Assembly (NCBI RefSeq): GCF_016031625.1
Contig: NZ_JACCHP010000002.1
Span: forward strand, 372,001 to 436,000
Reading direction: 5' to 3'
DNA length: 64,000 bases
Source: Bradyrhizobium agreste
GTDB taxonomy: Bacteria > Pseudomonadota > Alphaproteobacteria > Rhizobiales > Xanthobacteraceae
A program made the translations under genes and the position numbers. The notes under the pieces were generated by a model, which was not told where the DNA came from, did not search any database, and saw nothing but the letters and a program-made list of their open reading frames with translations. Positions 55,736-64,000 of this stretch are shown one piece after another; position 1 is the first letter of the stretch; every line of letters begins with the position of its first letter.

Positions 55736-55770
55736 AAAAAGCCCGGCCTCGCGAGCGAGGCCGGGCTTTT
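55736..55770 (-). terminator. Rho-independent terminator of the second dctP
   Basis: A GC-rich stem GCCCGGCCTC/GAGGCCGGGC with a 6-base loop lies 25 bases after the stop. On the minus strand the stem is followed by a T-rich run. The T-run on the plus side also exists (TTTT), so it could act in both directions. Confidence 0.8.
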
Positions 55771-55795
55771 CCGGTCTTGCGACTTCAGCCGTAGA

Positions 55796-56926
<1,131 letters not shown>

Positions 56927-57088
56927 TTATGCCGCCGCGCATTCCGGCGACGCGTTGAGGTCGCGTCGAACCGAAGGGGCTTGACTGCCGTGGGCCTTTA
57001 ACACGGCCAGCCCGGTTTCGGAACGCGACAATGGCATGACGGGGCTCTACGAAAGTCGCATGTCCCCGCAGCTCGCCGCGGCCACCAG

Positions 57089-58225
57089 TCAGGCCGCGGC
57101 AATGACGCCCTTGAGCTGGTCCCGGACCTGGCCCGCAATGGCGCGGTAGATCGCCGCATGAGGGCCGTCCGGCTCGCTGTCGACCACGGGATTGCCGGCA
57201 TCCGAGGAGGCGCGAATCGCCATGTGCAGGGGGATCTCGCCGAGGAATGGCACTCCGAGCTTCTCGGCTTCATGTCGGGCGCCGCCATGGCCGAAAATGT
57301 CCGACCGCGTGCCGCAATGCGGACATTGGAAGTAGCTCATGTTCTCCACAATCCCGAGCACGGGCACGTTGACCTTCTTGAACATGGCAAGTCCCCGCCT
57401 CGCGTCGATCAGCGACAGGTCCTGCGGGGTCGAGACGATCACGGCCCCCTTGAGCGGCACGTTCTGCGCCAGCGTGAGCTGGGCATCGCCGGTGCCCGGC
57501 GGCATGTCGACGACCAGCACGTCGAGCTTGCCCCATTCGACGTCGCGCAGCATCTGCGTTACGGCCGACATCACCATCGGGCCGCGCCAGATCATCGCGG
57601 TCTCCTCCTCGACCAGGAAGCCGATCGACATGATGGCGAGGCCAAAGCGCCGAAGCGGAATCATCTTGCGCTCGCTGTTCAGCTCCGGCTTGTCGCGCAG
57701 GCCCGTCAGGCGCGGCACCGAGGGGCCGTAAATATCGGCATCGAGCAGCCCGACCTTGAGGCCGAGGTCGCGCAGGCCGAGCGCCAGGTTGAGCGCCGTG
57801 GTCGACTTGCCGACGCCGCCCTTGCCGGAGGCGACCGCGATCACGGCGGCAACGCCGGGAATTTCCGATTGCCGCGCCATCGGCGACCCGCCGCCCTGCG
57901 GCGGCTTGTGGGCATGGGCCGGCTGCACACCGGGCGCGCCGCGGCTCGGCTGCGGAGGTGGCGGCGGCGCGGAGCCCGGCTTGCGCTCGGCAGTCAGCGC
58001 CACCATGGCGGTGGTGACACCGGGAATGCTGCGCACGGCGGCTTCCGCTTCGGCCCGGACGGATTCCCAGGCCCTCGCCTCGGCGGCGTCGACATTGATC
58101 GAGAAGAACACCTTGCCGTCGGAGGCGCTGATCGCGCTCAGCACATTGGCATGGGGAAGCGCGACCCCGCGGGGCGACTTGACCCCCTTGAGGCTGTCGA
58201 GAACCTGTTGCTGCGTCACGCTCAA
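57089..58225 (-). CDS. Mrp/ApbC-type iron-sulfur cluster carrier ATPase
   Basis: A 378-residue P-loop protein that carries or inserts iron-sulfur clusters. The N-terminus is a MIP18/DUF59 domain (about 1-85), followed by an Ala/Pro-rich linker and the Mrp ATPase with the deviant Walker A GKGGVGKSTT near residue 133, the conserved DMPPGTGD and the cluster-binding pair CPHC near residue 302. The start is TTG 58225 with AGGAG 9 bases before it; an out-of-frame ATG lies between. It is a single-gene unit. Confidence 0.93.
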   Translation of the reverse strand: MSVTQQQVLDSLKGVKSPRGVALPHANVLSAISASDGKVFFSINVDAAEARAWESVRAEAEAAVRSIPGVTTAMVALTAERKPGSAPPPPPQPSRGAPGVQPAHAHKPPQGGGSPMARQSEIPGVAAVIAVASGKGGVGKSTTALNLALGLRDLGLKVGLLDADIYGPSVPRLTGLRDKPELNSERKMIPLRRFGLAIMSIGFLVEEETAMIWRGPMVMSAVTQMLRDVEWGKLDVLVVDMPPGTGDAQLTLAQNVPLKGAVIVSTPQDLSLIDARRGLAMFKKVNVPVLGIVENMSYFQCPHCGTRSDIFGHGGARHEAEKLGVPFLGEIPLHMAIRASSDAGNPVVDSEPDGPHAAIYRAIAGQVRDQLKGVIAAA

Positions 58226-58278
58226 AGCGCATCTCCTGGAGTTGAGGATGCCCCATTAGAGCGGAAACGTCCAAAAGG

Positions 58279-58716
58279 CTACTGCCTGCCGATGTCGTCG
58301 GCCTTTTCGGCAGGCGCCGCCCCCTGCTCCCGGGCGGCCTCGTAGTTCAGCTCGATCATGACCCCGTTGGGGTCGTGGACGAAGATCTGCCAGAGATCGC
58401 CGCCGGGCACCTGGCGGGACTCGAACCTGATCCCCTTTGACGCCAGCCGCTGTTTCATGCCGTCAAAGCCGCGGCTGATGAAGGCCACGTGGTGGACAAC
58501 GCCGGAATCCGGCTTTTGTGGCTCGTCGGTCGGAGAAATGTCGACGAGGTGCACCACCGGCTTACCCTCGCTGTACATCCAGGCGCCCGGGAAGGCGAAG
58601 TTCGGCCGCGCGCCTTTTTCCAGGCCCAGCACGTCTTCGTAGAAGCGGACGGTCTCGGCCAGATTCCGGGTCCGGATGTTGAAGTGATCGAGGACGCCCA
58701 CGCTCACGCCGCCCAT
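58279..58716 (-). CDS. VOC family protein
   Basis: A 145-residue VOC protein of the catechol-2,3-dioxygenase-like or lactoylglutathione-lyase-like group. Metal ligands could be His11 (LDHFNI), His (GVVHHVAFI) and Glu (GVMIELNYE). GGAG precedes the ATG. The 3' end has a short charged tail. It is 53 bases upstream of the Mrp gene on the same strand. Substrate unknown. Confidence 0.82.
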   Translation of the reverse strand: MGGVSVGVLDHFNIRTRNLAETVRFYEDVLGLEKGARPNFAFPGAWMYSEGKPVVHLVDISPTDEPQKPDSGVVHHVAFISRGFDGMKQRLASKGIRFESRQVPGGDLWQIFVHDPNGVMIELNYEAAREQGAAPAEKADDIGRQ

Positions 58717-58897
58717 GCTTCTTGCTCCCTGTTTTGAAGTCCTTGGGCCGCCACCCTAGCACGGCAGGCTGTCAAACGAAGCCGTTGCCCTCTGGCCTCA
58801 ACGGTTTATGGTGCGCCTCCGATCCGCCCCACCGCGGAACCCAGGCGTCCCTCGCCTGGCAAGAACCGTAAACCCCAACTACGGACAAGGTACCACA

Positions 58898-59770
58898 ATG
58901 GCTAAAGTCGCTTTCCTCGGTCTTGGCGTGATGGGCTTCCCCATGGCCGGACACCTCGTGAAAAAAGGGGGCCATGAGGTCACCGTCTACAACCGCACCG
59001 CGGCCAAGGCGAAGGAATGGACGGACAAGTTCGGCGGCAAGACCGCACCGACCCCGAAGGCCGCCGCCGAGGGCCAGGATTTCGTGATGTGCTGCGTCGG
59101 CAACGACAACGATCTGCGCGCGGTCACGATCGGTCCCGACGGCGCCTTCGCCGGCATGAAGAAGGGCGCGACTTTCGTCGACCACACCACCGCCTCTGCC
59201 GAGGTCGCCCGTGAGCTCGACGCGGCCGCCGCCAAGGCCGGCTTCAAATTCGTCGACGCCCCCGTCTCCGGCGGCCAGGCCGGTGCCGAGAACGGCGTGC
59301 TGACGGTGATGTGCGGCGGCGCGCAGGACGCCTATTCCGGGGCAGAGCCGATAATCACGGGCGCCTATGCGCGGATGTGCAAGCTGCTCGGGCCCGCCGG
59401 CAGCGGCCAGCTGACCAAGATGGTCAACCAGATCTGCATCGCCGGTCTGGTGCAGGGCCTCTCCGAGGGCATCCATTTCGCCAAGAAGAGCGGCCTGGAT
59501 ATCGCCGCCGTGATCGAGACCATCTCGAAAGGGGCCGCACAGTCCTGGCAGATGGAAAACCGCTACAAGACCATGAACGAGGGCAAGTACGATTTCGGCT
59601 TCGCCGTCGAATGGATGCGCAAGGACCTCTCGATCGCCCTAGCGGAAGCCCGCCGCAACGGCGCCAATCTGCCGGTGACCGCGCTGGTCGATCAGTTCTA
59701 TTCCGAGGTCGAGAAGATGGGCGGCAAGCGCTGGGACACGTCCAGCCTGCTCGCGCGCCTGCAGCGCTGA
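58898..59770 (+). CDS. NAD(P)-dependent beta-hydroxyacid dehydrogenase
   Basis: A 290-residue enzyme of the 3-hydroxyisobutyrate/tartronate-semialdehyde/glyoxylate reductase family. The N-terminal Rossmann motif FLGLGVMGFPMAGHL, the substrate-binding DAPVSGGQAGAENG near residue 120, and catalytic Lys in QLTKMVNQIC near residue 172 are clear. ATG 58898 follows AAGG; the frame is open for 30 codons upstream. The gene is divergent from the VOC gene. Confidence 0.92.
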   Translation: MAKVAFLGLGVMGFPMAGHLVKKGGHEVTVYNRTAAKAKEWTDKFGGKTAPTPKAAAEGQDFVMCCVGNDNDLRAVTIGPDGAFAGMKKGATFVDHTTASAEVARELDAAAAKAGFKFVDAPVSGGQAGAENGVLTVMCGGAQDAYSGAEPIITGAYARMCKLLGPAGSGQLTKMVNQICIAGLVQGLSEGIHFAKKSGLDIAAVIETISKGAAQSWQMENRYKTMNEGKYDFGFAVEWMRKDLSIALAEARRNGANLPVTALVDQFYSEVEKMGGKRWDTSSLLARLQR

Positions 59771-59875
59771 CGCGCGCGTTGACGGTCGCTGTGGAGCAGC
59801 TGCGGCCGTCAATGCCCAGACGCGGCGCTGTCAAACCTGACCAGCGCATCGAAACAACGAATTGGGGGGACTGAG

Positions 59876-61156
59876 TTGCTGGGCGTGATCGCCGCCGTTT
59901 TCATTGTTGCGTATGCTGCCATCGCGCTCGAACATCCGCTCGGCATCAACAAGAGCGCTTCGGCTCTGTTGGGTGCGGGCCTGCTCTGGACCATCTACGC
60001 GCTCGTCGTCGGCGACGCTTCGCTCGTCAACCACCAGCTCGACGAATCCGTCGCCTCGACCGCGCAGATCGTCTTCTTCCTGATCGGCGCCATGACGATC
60101 GTCGAGGTCATCGACGCCCATAACGGCTTCGAGGTCATCACCTCGGTCATCCGCACCACGAGGCAGACCACGCTGATGTGGATCATCGGCTTCGTGACGT
60201 TCTTCCTGAGTGCGATCCTGGACAATCTCACGACCACGATCGTCATGATCTCTCTGATCCAGAAGCTGATCAGCAACAAGAGCGATCGCCTGCTGTTTGC
60301 ATCCATCATCGTGATTGCCGCCAATGCCGGCGGTGCCTGGACCGTGATCGGCGACGTGACGACGACGATGCTCTGGATCGGAGGTCAAATCACTCCCGTC
60401 AGCATCATGAGGTCGGTGTTCCTGCCGTCACTGCTCAACCTGCTGATACCGCTGCTCATCATCGGCTATTCGCTCAAGGGCAAGGACATTGTCGCGCCGC
60501 TGCAGCAACAAGCGCAGGCTCTCAGGGTCGAGCTGTTCGAGCGCAATTTGATGTTCTATCTCGGTCTCGGCACCTTGGTCGCCGTTCCGGTTTTCAAGGC
60601 GGTGACTCACCTTGCGCCCTTCATGGGAATGCTGTTCGGGCTGGGCATCCTCTGGCTGGTCGGCGAGATCGTCCATCGCCACAAGGACGAGGATGTGCGC
60701 CGTCCCCTCACCCTCGTCCATGCGCTGACGCGTATCGACATGAGTTCGATCGTGTTCTTCGTCGGCATCCTCATGGCCGTGGCGTGCCTGGAGCACGCTC
60801 GTGTCCTCGAACTGCTGGCGAAATGGCTCGACGCCACGGTCGGTCGGCTTGACGTCATCGTCATCCTGCTCGGGCTCTTGAGCGCCATCATCGACAACGT
60901 GCCGCTCGTCGCCGCCACGATGGGCATGTACAATCTGGTGCAGTACCCCCCGGACAGCTTCATCTGGGAGTTCATCGCCTATTGCGCCGGCACCGGCGGC
61001 TCGATCCTGATCATCGGCTCGGCCGCGGGCGTGGCCGCCATGGGCCTCGAGAAGATCGAGTTCTTCTGGTACGCCCGCCGTATCGCAGGCCCCGCGCTCG
61101 TGGGCTATCTGGCGGGAGCGATGGTCTACATCGCGCAGCACGCAGCGTTGCATTGA
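59876..61156 (+). CDS. nhaD: NhaD-type sodium:proton antiporter
   Basis: A 426-residue membrane transporter with about 12 helices. The family signature LSAILDNLTTTIVMISL near residue 120 and AIIDNVPLVAATMGMYNL near residue 340, each with an Asp-Asn pair within a helix, are typical of the NhaD group. It lets the cell exchange Na+ or Li+ for protons at neutral to alkaline pH. The start is TTG 59876, just after GGGGGGACTGAG. The kinase gene follows by 92 bp. Confidence 0.88.
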   Translation: MLGVIAAVFIVAYAAIALEHPLGINKSASALLGAGLLWTIYALVVGDASLVNHQLDESVASTAQIVFFLIGAMTIVEVIDAHNGFEVITSVIRTTRQTTLMWIIGFVTFFLSAILDNLTTTIVMISLIQKLISNKSDRLLFASIIVIAANAGGAWTVIGDVTTTMLWIGGQITPVSIMRSVFLPSLLNLLIPLLIIGYSLKGKDIVAPLQQQAQALRVELFERNLMFYLGLGTLVAVPVFKAVTHLAPFMGMLFGLGILWLVGEIVHRHKDEDVRRPLTLVHALTRIDMSSIVFFVGILMAVACLEHARVLELLAKWLDATVGRLDVIVILLGLLSAIIDNVPLVAATMGMYNLVQYPPDSFIWEFIAYCAGTGGSILIIGSAAGVAAMGLEKIEFFWYARRIAGPALVGYLAGAMVYIAQHAALH

Positions 61157-61177
61157 ACGGAACCGGCGAGGTCCAAA

Positions 61178-61193
61178 TTAACGCCGGGTTAAC
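61178..61193. promoter_or_regulatory. Likely CtrA binding site
   Basis: TTAACGCCGGGTTAAC matches the full CtrA consensus TTAA-N7-TTAAC, 56 bases before the kinase start. A second TTAA-N8-TTAA pair is at 61210-61225 inside a 7-bp inverted repeat CCTTAAG/CTTAAGG. Confidence 0.6.
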
Positions 61194-61248
61194 GTAATTC
61201 TTTAGCTCCTTAAGTCACCTCTTAAGGATTTCTTGCCAGAGATAGACA

Positions 61249-62889
61249 ATGCAGAAGGCCCGCGTCCGGCGCGGGCAGGAATCGTGTTGCTTGATGAGTA
61301 ACCCCGCTGAAAAGCCTGAGGTCGTGCAGCTTCCGGCCGAGCCGGTGAGCGCTCCATCGGCGAGCAGCCGAAGGGCTGCGGCGCAGCGGGTGCGCGAGGC
61401 GCGCGACAAGTTAACGTCGACCAGCGGAACCCGGCCGGCTTTCGACGCCGAGATGCTGCGCCAATACGCCCAGACGCGGCTGTCGGCTTCCTATGTCGTG
61501 ATGCTGCTGGTGGTCGCAACCGGCGTGCTGTTCGGCCTGTGGATGCAGCCGATCCCGGCCGCCGTCTGGACCGCCGGCATGCTCTGCATCCACGGCGCCA
61601 TGATCCGCAGTTGCCGGCGCTTCCTGACCGAATCCACCTCGCCCGCGGCGACCCGGGCATGGCGGACACGCTTCGTCGTGCTCGACCTGCTCTACGGCTT
61701 GTGCTGGATGGCGATCCTGATCCATCCCGTGCTCGACATGGTCACCGAAACCCTGATGATGTTCCTGATGCTGCTGGTGATCGCAGTATCGAGCATGCTT
61801 GCCGCCAATCTGCCGATCGCAGCGCTTGCCGCCACTGCGCCGGTCGCGGTCGCCATGGCGCTGAGCTTCGTGACGACCGGCTCGCTGGACAATTACATCC
61901 TGGCCGCGCTGGCGCTCGCCGCCGAAGGCTATTTCGTCCTGTTGGCGCACCGCCTGCACTCCTCCACCTTCGCCACGCTGGAAGCGCGCGCGGAAAAGGA
62001 CGCGCTGATCGGCGAGCTGGAACAGGCCAAGGCGATCTCGGACGAAGCGCGCCACCGCGCCGAAGCTGCCAACGTCGCCAAGTCGCGCTTCCTCGCGCAG
62101 ATGAGCCACGAGTTGCGGACGCCGCTGAACGCCATCCTCGGCTTCTCCGAGGTGATGAAGAGCGAGATTTTCGGCGCGCATGCCGTGCCGGTCTACAAGG
62201 AATATTCCGCCGACATCCACAATTCCGGCGTGCACCTGCTCAACCTCATCAACGAGATCCTCGATCTGTCGCGGATCGAAGCCGGCCGTTACGAGCTCAA
62301 CGAGGAAGCGGTGTCCCTGGTCGGCATCGTCGCCGATTGTCATCATCTGATGAAGCTGCGTGCCTCGAGCCGCGGCATCACCATCCACGAAGTGTTCGAG
62401 CAGGCCATGCCGCGGCTCTGGGCCGACGAGCGCGCGATCCGCCAGGTCGTGCTCAACCTGCTCTCCAACTCGATCAAGTTCACCCCGCAGGGCGGCGAGA
62501 TCTGGCTCAAGGCCGGCTGGACCGCCTCCGGCGGACAATATCTCTCGGTGAGGGATTCCGGCTCCGGCATTCCCGAGGACGAGATCCCGGTCGTGCTCGC
62601 CTCGTTCGGTCAGGGCTCCAATTCGATCAAGTCGGCTGAACAGGGCGCCGGCCTCGGCCTGCCGATCGCCAAGAACCTGATCGACCTGCACGGCGGCACG
62701 TTCACGCTGAAATCGAAGCTGCGCATCGGCACCGAGGTGATCGTCACGTTCCCGCCGGAGCGGGTGATGAGTGCGCTTGCCCCGATCTCGGACGATTCTC
62801 CACCGCTCCAACCGGAGAACTCCGTTGTGCCGGACGAGAAACGCCGGCCGCGCCACAAGCCGATCATGAGTGCTGGCACAGGCTCTTAA
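61249..62889 (+). CDS. PleC/DivJ-like sensor histidine kinase
   Basis: A 546-residue membrane kinase. Residues about 80-240 form six hydrophobic segments; a short coiled-coil follows, then the phosphoacceptor His in FLAQMSHELRTPLNAILG near residue 287 and FSEVMKSEIFG, a sequence typical of the PleC/DivJ branch that controls DivK in the cell cycle. The ATPase domain has NLLSNSIKFTP, DSGSGIP, FGQGSN and GAGLGLPIAK. No regulator gene adjoins. ATG 61249 or ATG 61294 could be the start; neither has a good ribosome site. Confidence 0.88.
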   Translation: MQKARVRRGQESCCLMSNPAEKPEVVQLPAEPVSAPSASSRRAAAQRVREARDKLTSTSGTRPAFDAEMLRQYAQTRLSASYVVMLLVVATGVLFGLWMQPIPAAVWTAGMLCIHGAMIRSCRRFLTESTSPAATRAWRTRFVVLDLLYGLCWMAILIHPVLDMVTETLMMFLMLLVIAVSSMLAANLPIAALAATAPVAVAMALSFVTTGSLDNYILAALALAAEGYFVLLAHRLHSSTFATLEARAEKDALIGELEQAKAISDEARHRAEAANVAKSRFLAQMSHELRTPLNAILGFSEVMKSEIFGAHAVPVYKEYSADIHNSGVHLLNLINEILDLSRIEAGRYELNEEAVSLVGIVADCHHLMKLRASSRGITIHEVFEQAMPRLWADERAIRQVVLNLLSNSIKFTPQGGEIWLKAGWTASGGQYLSVRDSGSGIPEDEIPVVLASFGQGSNSIKSAEQGAGLGLPIAKNLIDLHGGTFTLKSKLRIGTEVIVTFPPERVMSALAPISDDSPPLQPENSVVPDEKRRPRHKPIMSAGTGS

Positions 62890-62933
62890 CGAGATGCTTG
62901 CACACATGCCCGATCATCCCTCACTATGTCCGT

Positions 62934-63137
62934 ATGAGCAAAGAAACGCCGTGCGTCGCCGTGTGCATGATCGATCCCAAGACAAAGCTGTGCTTCGGCT
63001 GCGGCCGCACCTTGCCCGAGATCGCGCACTGGCACGCCATGGAAAGCGCGGAACGGCTCGCGATCATGGCCCTCTTGCCGGGGCGCATGACGGAAGCTGG
63101 ACTGTCGCCGATCGCGGGATCCCCAAAGCACGTCTGA
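62934..63137 (+). CDS. DUF1289 protein
   Basis: A 67-residue protein with the family cysteine pattern PCVAVC and LCFGCGR, spaced as in DUF1289 (C-x3-C ... C-x2-C-x-R), which could bind iron-sulfur or zinc. The function is not known. ATG 62934 is selected since the conserved part begins 5 residues later; an upstream ATG at 62898 is possible. It lies between the kinase and the protease on the same strand. Confidence 0.85.
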   Translation: MSKETPCVAVCMIDPKTKLCFGCGRTLPEIAHWHAMESAERLAIMALLPGRMTEAGLSPIAGSPKHV

Positions 63138-63165
63138 TCCGCCTGCGTGGCCTTGGAGGCGCGCG

Positions 63166-63720
63166 ATGATCCGCTTCCTGCTCGTTCTGATCATGCTCGC
63201 CGGTACGGCAGGTGCCGTCGTCGCCTATGGCGATCCCGACCAGATCGCGCGCGCCAGCCACAAGGTCTCGCACATTTTTCGCGCTCAAGCCGCCTCCCCG
63301 GCGCCGGCCGTGCAGATCCCGCGCAGCCAAGGCGGCGAATTCACGCTGCGCGCGAAGATCAACGGCGTCACCGCGCCGATGGTAATCGATACCGGCGCGA
63401 CATCGGTGGTGCTGACCTGGGAAACCGCCAAGGCGATCGGGCTGCCGCTCGAGATGCTTGAATACGACGTCGATCTCGAGACCGCGGGCGGCCACACCAA
63501 GGCGGCGCGGCTCACGCTCGACCGTCTCGCCGTCGGCAAGCTGGTCGAGAAGTCGGTGCCGGCCCTCGTCGTGCAGCGCGGCCAGATGAAGACCAATCTG
63601 CTCGGCATGAGCTTCCTCGACCGATTGGAAAGCTGGGGTGTGCGTGCCGACACGCTGATGCTGACAGGATATCCGGAGCTGCAGGCCAACCACCGTCGCG
63701 CGCGTACAGCGGTCGACTAG
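63166..63720 (+). CDS. Retropepsin-like aspartic protease (TIGR02281)
   Basis: A 184-residue protein with an N-terminal anchor or signal (residues 1-20) and a single retropepsin-like domain. The catalytic motif is in VIDTGATSVVL near residue 71 (D-T-G-A), so it must dimerise to be active. The family is common in alphaproteobacteria with unknown target; the location is probably periplasmic. It lies 28 bases after the DUF1289 gene. Confidence 0.87.
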   Translation: MIRFLLVLIMLAGTAGAVVAYGDPDQIARASHKVSHIFRAQAASPAPAVQIPRSQGGEFTLRAKINGVTAPMVIDTGATSVVLTWETAKAIGLPLEMLEYDVDLETAGGHTKAARLTLDRLAVGKLVEKSVPALVVQRGQMKTNLLGMSFLDRLESWGVRADTLMLTGYPELQANHRRARTAVD

Positions 63721-63725
63721 CTCAC

Positions 63726-64000
63726 TTAGGCCGCCTCAGCCGGCGCGCGGGCCCCGACACGCATGATCGCCTCGCGCAGCACATCGAGACCTGCACCGGG
63801 CTTCACACCCTGCTCGGCCAGATGCCGGCGGAATGCACGCGCACCGGGCACGGCGTGAAATGCGCCGACGAAATGCCGCGTCATCGCGTGCAGCCGGGTG
63901 CCGTGCGCCAGTTGCTTTTCGACGTAGGGCATCATCGCCTCGAGCGCGTCCTGCATGGAGGCGGACGGCGCCGCCTCGCCGAATACCTCGGCGTCGACTG
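63726..64000 (-). CDS. dusA: tRNA-dihydrouridine synthase A, C-terminal part
   Basis: The open frame runs off the right edge; about 91 codons are visible. It ends with RLHAMTRHFVGAFHAVPGAR and the helix RAFRRHLAEQG, typical of the C-terminal RNA-binding helices of DusA. The FMN barrel lies outside the window. The enzyme reduces uridines 20 and 20a of tRNA. It is convergent with the protease gene, 5 bases away. Confidence 0.85.
   Translation of the reverse strand, partial: VDAEVFGEAAPSASMQDALEAMMPYVEKQLAHGTRLHAMTRHFVGAFHAVPGARAFRRHLAEQGVKPGAGLDVLREAIMRVGARAPAEAA

Overview
The window is a 64 kb piece of a high-GC alphaproteobacterial chromosome and looks like Bradyrhizobium or a close relative. 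The reasons are a coxMNOP-type alternative cytochrome oxidase operon, a small heat-shock gene whose leader matches a ROSE RNA thermometer, a probable CtrA site before a PleC/DivJ-like kinase, two rhizobial-type palindromic intergenic repeats, and the general gene content. The genus is inferred from family knowledge, not from a database search. No tRNA, rRNA, CRISPR array, prophage or intact insertion sequence was seen.

Layout. 1-13.9 kb is mainly housekeeping: an SDR oxidoreductase, an RraA-like protein, a lipid block (pssA, psd, an Atm1-type ABC exporter), a LOG-family hydrolase, then a tightly coupled minus-strand chain of cysS, an unannotated 37-residue membrane peptide, a GNAT acetyltransferase and citramalate synthase. 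14.4-18.9 kb holds a five-gene cytochrome c oxidase operon (subunits II, I, two III-like, IV-like). 18.9-22.5 kb is a minus-strand set of class II DAHP synthase, diacylglycerol kinase and NAD+ synthase. 23.6-26.1 kb contains a four-gene TerB/TerC membrane module. 27-33 kb carries a cupin-like protein, glutathione reductase, rpiA, a phosphoglycolate-phosphatase-like HAD enzyme and moaA.

33.5-40.2 kb holds a TRAP transporter dctQM pair, a secreted M20 peptidase, a two-component system, and the remains of a second dctM locus that seems to have lost about 2 kb internally. 40.5-47 kb is a protein-stress island: an SPW-repeat membrane protein, two Hsp20 proteins, an RpoH sigma factor, groESL and small membrane ORFs. 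The Hsp20 and groESL transcription units share the same promoter-like motif with the same 16-bp spacing. Gene debris (glycosyltransferase, YunG-like and TauE/SafE-like tails) lies within and beside this island, suggesting repeated rearrangement.

47.3-51 kb is a TetR-regulated two-gene EmrAB-like efflux system. 51-57 kb has a GAF/PAS histidine kinase, two small accessory genes and two tandem TRAP substrate-binding proteins without permease genes next to them. 57-64 kb returns to conserved genes: Mrp/ApbC, a VOC protein, a 3-hydroxyisobutyrate-dehydrogenase-like enzyme, NhaD, the PleC/DivJ-like kinase, DUF1289, a retropepsin-like protease and the end of dusA.
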